Source: CALGFH01 sp036003705
GTDB lineage: Bacteria > Actinomycetota > CALGFH01
NCBI GenBank assembly: GCA_036003705.1
Contig: DASYSE010000095.1
Coordinates: 1 to 16,463, forward strand
Direction: 5' to 3'
Length of the DNA: 16,463 nucleotides
The position numbers and the translations under genes are program-made. Within the stretch, counting starts at the first letter, position 1. Each line of letters begins with the position of its first letter. A model generated the notes under the pieces. The model searched no databases. It was not told the DNA's origin and saw only the letters and a list, made by a program, of their open reading frames with translations. Positions 12,608-16,463 of the stretch are shown here, piece after piece.

Positions 12608-13069
12608 ATGAGCACGCAGCGTCCCCCCGAGCCCGGCCCGCCCGGTCCCGAACCGCCGCCCCCGCCGCCCCCGCCGCCCCCGCCGCCCGATGGCGGGCAG
12701 CGAGTGGTGCGGCGCAGCCGAAGCGAGCGGGTGGTGGCCGGGGTGTGCGGCGGCATCGGCCGCTACCTGGGCGTCGACCCGGTGCTGTTGCGCATCGCGT
12801 TCGTGATCCTGGCCCTGGCCAACGGGCTCGGGGTGATCGCCTATGTGATCGCCTGGGTGGCGATCCCGGAGGAGCGGCGGGGCCAGCCGCTCGGCCCGGC
12901 CCCGCAGGCCCGCCGGGAGACGGGCCGGCTGGTGCTCGGGGGTGCGCTGGTCGTGCTCGGCCTGGTGCTGCTGCTCGACCGCCTCGCCCCCAACCTGGAC
13001 GAGCTGTTCTGGCCGGTGGCGGTGGTCGCTGTCGGGGTGGCGGTCATGCTGGTGGGCCTGCGGCGATGA
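12608..13069 (+). CDS. PspC-domain membrane protein
   Basis: The 153-residue product begins with a proline-rich cytosolic tail (12 consecutive prolines from a 9-base repeat). It is followed by a PspC domain at about 33-90: RSRSERVVAGVCGGIGRYLG, VDPVLLRIAFVILALANGLG, VIAYVIAWVAIPEE. The GVCGGIG and W-x-A-I-P-E motifs are diagnostic. A second membrane hairpin (GGALVVLGLVLLLDRL and WPVAVVAVGVAVMLVGL) resembles the LiaI/LiaF membrane region. PspC proteins take part in envelope-stress sensing. The stop overlaps the next start (ATGA), so it is coupled to the LiaF-like gene. Confidence 0.88.
   Translation: MSTQRPPEPGPPGPEPPPPPPPPPPPPDGGQRVVRRSRSERVVAGVCGGIGRYLGVDPVLLRIAFVILALANGLGVIAYVIAWVAIPEERRGQPLGPAPQARRETGRLVLGGALVVLGLVLLLDRLAPNLDELFWPVAVVAVGVAVMLVGLRR
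12653..12688 (+). repeat. Four tandem copies of CCGCCGCCC (polyproline tract)
   Basis: A 9-base unit is repeated four times and encodes 12 prolines in the N-terminus of the PspC-like protein. Such a tract is prone to length change by slippage in whole codons. Confidence 0.8.
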
Positions 13070-13737
13070 GCACCGAGCCGATGCCGGCCGCGGGCCCGCC
13101 CGGCGGAGCAGGAGCCCCGCCGCCGACCGATCATCACGGCCCGGCCGCGGCCACGGTGCTGGTGGGGGCGCTGCTGGTCCTGGTCGGGATCGGCTGGCTG
13201 CTGGACGCCAGCGGGGTCAGGGTGCCGTGGCGGGCGGTGCTGCCCGCCGCCCTGATCGCCGTCGGCCTGGCCACCATGGCCGGGGCGGTCCGGGGCCGCC
13301 AGCACGGCCTGATGGTCGTCGGGATCGTCCTCGCGGCGGCTCTCTCGGTGGCCGTCGCCACCGACTGGGAGCTTGACGTCCCGCTCGGCGGCGGCGTCGG
13401 GGACCGCAGCGAGCAGCCGAGCACCCCGGCCGGCCTGGCCGAGTACCGGCTGGGCGTGGGCAGCTTCCACCTCGACCTGCGCCAGCTGCAGGTCCCGGAC
13501 GGGACGACGACGGTCGAGGCCCGGGTCGGGGTGGGCGAGCTGGTGGTCGAGGTCCCCGGCGACGTGTCGGTCGAGGTCGACGCCCGCTCCGGCCTCGGCA
13601 ACGTCCAGGTGTTCGGCCGGCAGGAGAGCGGCCCCGGGAGCCGGGTCCGGCGCAGCTCGCGAGACGGCGGCTCGGGCGACCGCCGGCTCGTGCTCGACCT
13701 GCGCGTCGGCATCGGCCAGGTCGAGGTGGACCGGTGA
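13066..13737 (+). CDS. LiaF-like membrane protein
   Basis: The 223-residue product starts in the ATGA overlap with pspC. After a proline-rich start come membrane segments at about 27-47 (AATVLVGALLVLVGIGWLL), 55-75 (RAVLPAALIAVGLATMAGAV) and 82-99 (LMVVGIVLAAALSVAVAT). The C-terminal half (about 125-223) is a repetitive beta domain: YRLGVGSFHLDLRQL, VEARVGVGELVVEVP, VDARSGLGNVQVFG, LVLDLRVGIGQVEVDR, with the recurring pattern G-x-G-x-(L/V/F)-x-(V/L). This resembles the toastrack domain of LiaF/cell-wall-active-antibiotic response proteins. It probably acts with PspC in envelope-stress signalling. Its last codon overlaps the next GTG. Confidence 0.8.
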   Translation: MSTEPMPAAGPPGGAGAPPPTDHHGPAAATVLVGALLVLVGIGWLLDASGVRVPWRAVLPAALIAVGLATMAGAVRGRQHGLMVVGIVLAAALSVAVATDWELDVPLGGGVGDRSEQPSTPAGLAEYRLGVGSFHLDLRQLQVPDGTTTVEARVGVGELVVEVPGDVSVEVDARSGLGNVQVFGRQESGPGSRVRRSSRDGGSGDRRLVLDLRVGIGQVEVDR

Positions 13738-13940
13738 CCGGCGGGAGGATCGATCCCCGCCGGGCGGACCGGCTGTCGCTGGTTGTCGGGCTGTTGTTCG
13801 TGCTGGCCGGGGTGGTGTTCCTGCTGGACGCGCTCGGGGTGTGGGAGCTGCGCTTCGACTACCTGGTGCCGCTGGCCCTGGTGGTGCTCGGGCTGGTCGT
13901 GCTGGCCAGCGGCTGGCCGTTGCGCGAGCGTCGCCGCTGA
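13734..13940 (+). CDS. Small two-helix membrane protein, third gene of the PspC operon
   Basis: A 68-residue protein starts at GTG 13734, overlapping the LiaF-like gene by 4 bases. It has two membrane helices (LSLVVGLLFVLAGVVFLLDA and YLVPLALVVLGLVVLASGW) joined by a short turn, and a basic C-terminus. The layout is the same hairpin that occurs in the two preceding proteins, so it may be a LiaI-like partner. It ends 4 bases before the convergent psuG stop. Confidence 0.75.
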   Translation: MTGGRIDPRRADRLSLVVGLLFVLAGVVFLLDALGVWELRFDYLVPLALVVLGLVVLASGWPLRERRR

Positions 13941-13944
13941 CCGC

Positions 13945-14832
13945 TCAGCCGGCGGCGAGACCGGCGGCGATCTCGCCGGCGAGGCCGGCGTTGGCCTCCA
14001 GCAGCGCCAGGTTGGCGACGAGGCTGCGCCCTCCGGTCCGGCGGTGCAGCCAGTCAAGCTCGAACGGGGTCCTGGCCTTGCCGAACACGCCGGCGTCGCG
14101 GGCGGCGGCCGCTCCGGCGGCGGCCAGCTCCCCCAGCTCCTCCGGGTCCATGGCGGCCGAGATCGGCGGGTCCTGGCACAGCACCAGCGCGCCGGGCGCC
14201 TCGAGCGCCCGGCGGACCCGGATCAGCTCCACCACCTGGGCGACCTCGTCGGTCACCTGCTCCAACGGCAGCCGACCCCTGGCCAGGAACCCGGGGAGGC
14301 GGTCGGTGCGGTACCCGACCACCTGCACGCCGTGGGTCTCCATCCATTCCAGGGTGGCGGCCGCGTCGGCGACGTGCTTGGGGCCGGAGCAGACCACCGT
14401 GGCCCGCGACCGGGCCAGCTGGGGCAGGTCGGCCGACACGTCGCCCCCGCCGAAGTGGATGCCGCCGATCCCACCGGTTGCCAACACCCCGATCCCGACC
14501 GCCTCGGCGACGAACACGGTCGCGGACACGGTGGTGGCCCCGTCGAGCCCGCGGGCCACGACATAGGGCAGGTCGCGGACGGTCACCTTCCAGCGGACCG
14601 CGCCCGAGGCCAGCGCCCGCACCTGCTCCTGGTCGGCCCCGACCAGGATCCGGCCGGCGATCACCCCGACGACGGCCGCCTCGGCCCCGGCCTTGCCGAC
14701 GGCCGTGGCCTGCGCCTCCGCCGATTCCAGGTTGGCGGGCACGGGAAGGCCCTGGGCGAGGACGCTTGACTCGAGGGCGACGACGGCGCTGGCGTTGGCG
14801 ATGCGGTCGGCGACGACGATCCGGCGATCCAT
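13945..14832 (-). CDS. psuG: Pseudouridine-5'-phosphate glycosidase
   Basis: This enzyme splits pseudouridine 5'-phosphate into uracil and ribose 5-phosphate, reversibly. The 295-residue product carries the family signatures VALESSVLAQGLPVPANLE (E21), RWKVTVRDLPYVVA (K82), DGATTVSATVF, VLATGGIGGIH (116-126), GGGDVSADLPQLA (acidic residue near 131) and CSGPKHVADAAATLEW (K152, the probable Schiff-base lysine equivalent to E. coli K166). The length is usual for PsuG. It is the last gene of the glnE-pfkB-psuG operon, 45 bases after the kinase gene, with an AGGGGA ribosome binding site. All key residues are present. Confidence 0.93.
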   Translation of the reverse strand: MDRRIVVADRIANASAVVALESSVLAQGLPVPANLESAEAQATAVGKAGAEAAVVGVIAGRILVGADQEQVRALASGAVRWKVTVRDLPYVVARGLDGATTVSATVFVAEAVGIGVLATGGIGGIHFGGGDVSADLPQLARSRATVVCSGPKHVADAAATLEWMETHGVQVVGYRTDRLPGFLARGRLPLEQVTDEVAQVVELIRVRRALEAPGALVLCQDPPISAAMDPEELGELAAAGAAAARDAGVFGKARTPFELDWLHRRTGGRSLVANLALLEANAGLAGEIAAGLAAG

Positions 14833-14877
14833 GAGCGGAGCATTCCCCTGTCGTTTGGTCGGGTCGGTGGCCAGCGG

Positions 14878-15855
14878 TCAAGGGTACTCCGGGCGGCCGC
14901 CGATGGTCAGGGCCGGCCATGCGCCATGGGTCGCCACCGCCCGGGCGGCGAGCCGGGTGCCGGCGCCGGCCGCCTCGGCCGCGTCGGCGCCGCCGACCCT
15001 GGCCAGCAGGTAGCCGGCGGCAAAGGCGTCCCCGGCGCCGGTCACGTCGACCGTGTCGGCGGCGGGGGCGGGAACGGGCCGCGGGCGCCCGTACCCGGTG
15101 CAGACCACCACCCCGGCGGCGCCGCACTTGACCACCGCCGTCCCCACCGTCGCGGCCAGCACGGCGGCGGCCGCGCCGGGGTCGGGCCGGCCGGTGAGGG
15201 TCGCCGCCTCGTCACGGTTGGCCAGCAGGGTGCCGGCCAGGGCGGCGGCGGCCAGCACCGGCCGACCGGCCTCGCCCGCCAGCAGCGGCCAGGAGGCGGC
15301 GTCGACCACCGCCGGGACGCCGGCACGGCCGCCGGCCCCGGCGGCCGCCATGGCCGCCGCCCTGGTCTCGGGACGCAGCAGCGGGTAGCCGCTCACGAAC
15401 ACGGCGGCCGCGCCGGCCAGCGCCCCGGCCACCTGCCGCCCGTTCAGGTGGAGGTTGGCGCCGGGGTCGGCGACGAAGGTCCGCTCCCCCGCCTCCGTGA
15501 CCACCAGCATCGCCCCGCTGGCCGACGGCGCCGGCTCGGCGGGATGCAGCTCGATCCCCCGCTCGGCCAGGGCGGCGGCCAGCAGCCGGCCGGCCAGGTC
15601 GTCGCCGCGGCCGGCCACCAGCCGCGCCCCGGCCCCCGCCGCCCTGGCCCAGGCGGCCACGTTGGCCGCCGACCCGCCCGGCCCGAGCCGCACCGACCCG
15701 GCGACGTCCCCTCCGCGAGCCAGCGCCGGCGCGTCGACGGCGACGTCCACCATCAGGTCCCCGATGCACACCAGCAGCGGACCGGAGCTGCCTGGTGCCG
15801 CCTGCGGCGGCAGCTCCGTTCCATCCCGACCGCCAGAGTCGGCGGCCGGGGTCAC
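14878..15855 (-). CDS. psuK: PfkB-family kinase, probable pseudouridine kinase
   Basis: The 325-residue product phosphorylates a nucleoside or sugar with ATP. After a poorly conserved start of about 25 residues it reads LLVCIGDLMVDVAVDAP, the PfkB N-terminal motif RLGPGGSAANVAAWARAAG (about 56-74), LLANRDEAATLTG (N213, E216), VVKCGAAGVV, and the C-terminal signature DTVDVTGAGDAFAAGYLL (267-284) with the anion hole GAGD and catalytic base D276. The gene next door encodes PsuG, which consumes pseudouridine 5'-phosphate, so pseudouridine kinase is the natural role; adenosine or ribokinase activity cannot be excluded from sequence. I chose GTG 15855, which overlaps the glnE stop by 4 bases; the frame is open further upstream, but that part is antisense noise of glnE. 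Confidence 0.85.
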   Translation of the reverse strand: MTPAADSGGRDGTELPPQAAPGSSGPLLVCIGDLMVDVAVDAPALARGGDVAGSVRLGPGGSAANVAAWARAAGAGARLVAGRGDDLAGRLLAAALAERGIELHPAEPAPSASGAMLVVTEAGERTFVADPGANLHLNGRQVAGALAGAAAVFVSGYPLLRPETRAAAMAAAGAGGRAGVPAVVDAASWPLLAGEAGRPVLAAAALAGTLLANRDEAATLTGRPDPGAAAAVLAATVGTAVVKCGAAGVVVCTGYGRPRPVPAPAADTVDVTGAGDAFAAGYLLARVGGADAAEAAGAGTRLAARAVATHGAWPALTIGGRPEYP

Positions 15856-16463
15856 CCGCCGTCCTCCCAGAACCGGGCGATGACCACACGGCGGGCGCGG
15901 CGGGTGGCTCGGCGGTAGTCCTCGAGCAGGCGCTGGCGGCCCGGCTCCCCCATCGCCCTGGCCAGCCGCTCCAGCGCCGCCGGGTCGGTGGGCAGGGAGC
16001 CCACCGGCCGCCCCGCGACCAGGTAGGCGAGGTTGCGGACGCGCAGGCAGAGCCGGTAGGCGTCGGCCAGCCAGGCCGCCTCGCCCCGGTCGAGCGCGCC
16101 CGCCCTGGCCAGGGCGTCCAGGGCCTCCAGGGTGCCCTGGACGCGCACGTCCGGATGATCGCCCCCCAACCGGAGCTGGAGCAGCTGCACCGTCCACTCC
16201 ACATCGGCAAGCCCACCCGGCCCGAGCTTGAGGTGCAGCCTCGGGTCGGCCCCGGCGGGCAGCCGCTCGGCCTCGACCCGGGCCTTCATTCGCCGCACCG
16301 CCGTGACCGTCTCCGGATCCAACCGCCCCGGGTAGACGCGGGCGATCGCCTGGTCGCGGAACCGCCCGGCCAGCTCGAGGTCCCCGGCCGAGGGCCGCAC
16401 CTTGATCAGCGCCTGCAGCTCCCACGGCTGCGCCCACCGGTCCCAGTAGGCCAGGTAGCTGCC
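15852..16463 (-). CDS. glnE: Glutamine synthetase adenylyltransferase, C-terminal part (runs off the window)
   Basis: This bifunctional enzyme adds or removes AMP on glutamine synthetase in response to nitrogen. The visible 203 residues begin YLAYWDRWAQPWELQALIKV (matching the YWERWAQTWE-QALLKARP block), then RPSAGDLELAGRFRDQAIAR, HLKLGPGGLADVEWTVQLLQ (the K-L-G-x-G-G-L-x-D-V-E-W signature of the C-terminal nucleotidyltransferase) and a helical C-terminus (RQRLLEDYRRATRRARRVVI) ending FWEDGG. The frame is open at the window edge, so the gene continues to the right. It overlaps psuK by 4 bases and is therefore the upstream gene of the operon. Confidence 0.95.
   Translation of the reverse strand, partial: GSYLAYWDRWAQPWELQALIKVRPSAGDLELAGRFRDQAIARVYPGRLDPETVTAVRRMKARVEAERLPAGADPRLHLKLGPGGLADVEWTVQLLQLRLGGDHPDVRVQGTLEALDALARAGALDRGEAAWLADAYRLCLRVRNLAYLVAGRPVGSLPTDPAALERLARAMGEPGRQRLLEDYRRATRRARRVVIARFWEDGG

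Noticed and set aside
15856..16437. A 519-residue fusion upstream of the PfkB kinase
   Set aside because: The kinase frame is open through glnE only as an alternative frame; the glnE frame carries the conserved motifs, and GTG 15855 overlaps its stop.

Overview
The window is high-GC DNA that looks actinobacterial: GTG/TTG starts, GC-rich third positions, a GlnE C-terminus, PspC/LiaF-like membrane genes and HK97-type head genes of the kind seen in actinobacterial prophages. No rRNA, tRNA or CRISPR array was recognised.

Layout. (1) 1-344: the window opens with the first 14 codons of a probable IS1182-family transposase on the minus strand, then about 300 bases without a recognisable gene. (2) About 345-9252: a decayed, satellite-sized integrated element. 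It has a broken tyrosine-integrase catalytic domain (minus strand), a short early/replication block (a small OB-like protein gene with an in-frame TAG, then a DUF3631 gene whose 3' half carries a symmetrical GCCGCTACA iteron-like array), a HicB/HicA toxin-antitoxin pair, a small gene with several in-frame TAGs, and a head-only cassette: capsid delta domain, major capsid, portal, prohead protease, Zn-ribbon protein, HNH nuclease and large terminase. I found no tail, lysis or holin gene. A long perfect hairpin follows the terminase. After it come a duplicated structured noncoding module and two small minus-strand ORFs. (3) About 9253-10165: a graveyard of gene ends, with a second integrase C-terminus, an ECF sigma-factor C-terminus with a frameshift, and the C-terminal half of an alpha/beta hydrolase. 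(4) 10462-16463: intact chromosomal genes, namely a secreted GH26-like glycosidase, a NagD-type HAD phosphatase (minus), a PspC / LiaF-like / small membrane protein operon (plus), and a minus-strand glnE - pfkB(psuK-like) - psuG operon.

How it fits together. The left 9 kb resembles a capsid-encoding satellite or phiRv1/phiRv2-like element: it can integrate, probably once replicated from the iteron cluster, and encodes its own heads and packaging motor, but would need a helper for tails and lysis. It now carries at least five single-base indels (integrase, capsid, portal, two in terminase) plus several in-frame amber codons. The 6 kb chromosomal part on the right has none, so decay rather than uniform sequencing error is the simplest reading. 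On the right, PsuK/PsuG would salvage pseudouridine to uracil and ribose 5-phosphate, and GlnE adjusts glutamine synthetase. All function calls come from motif recognition by eye; no database search was possible.
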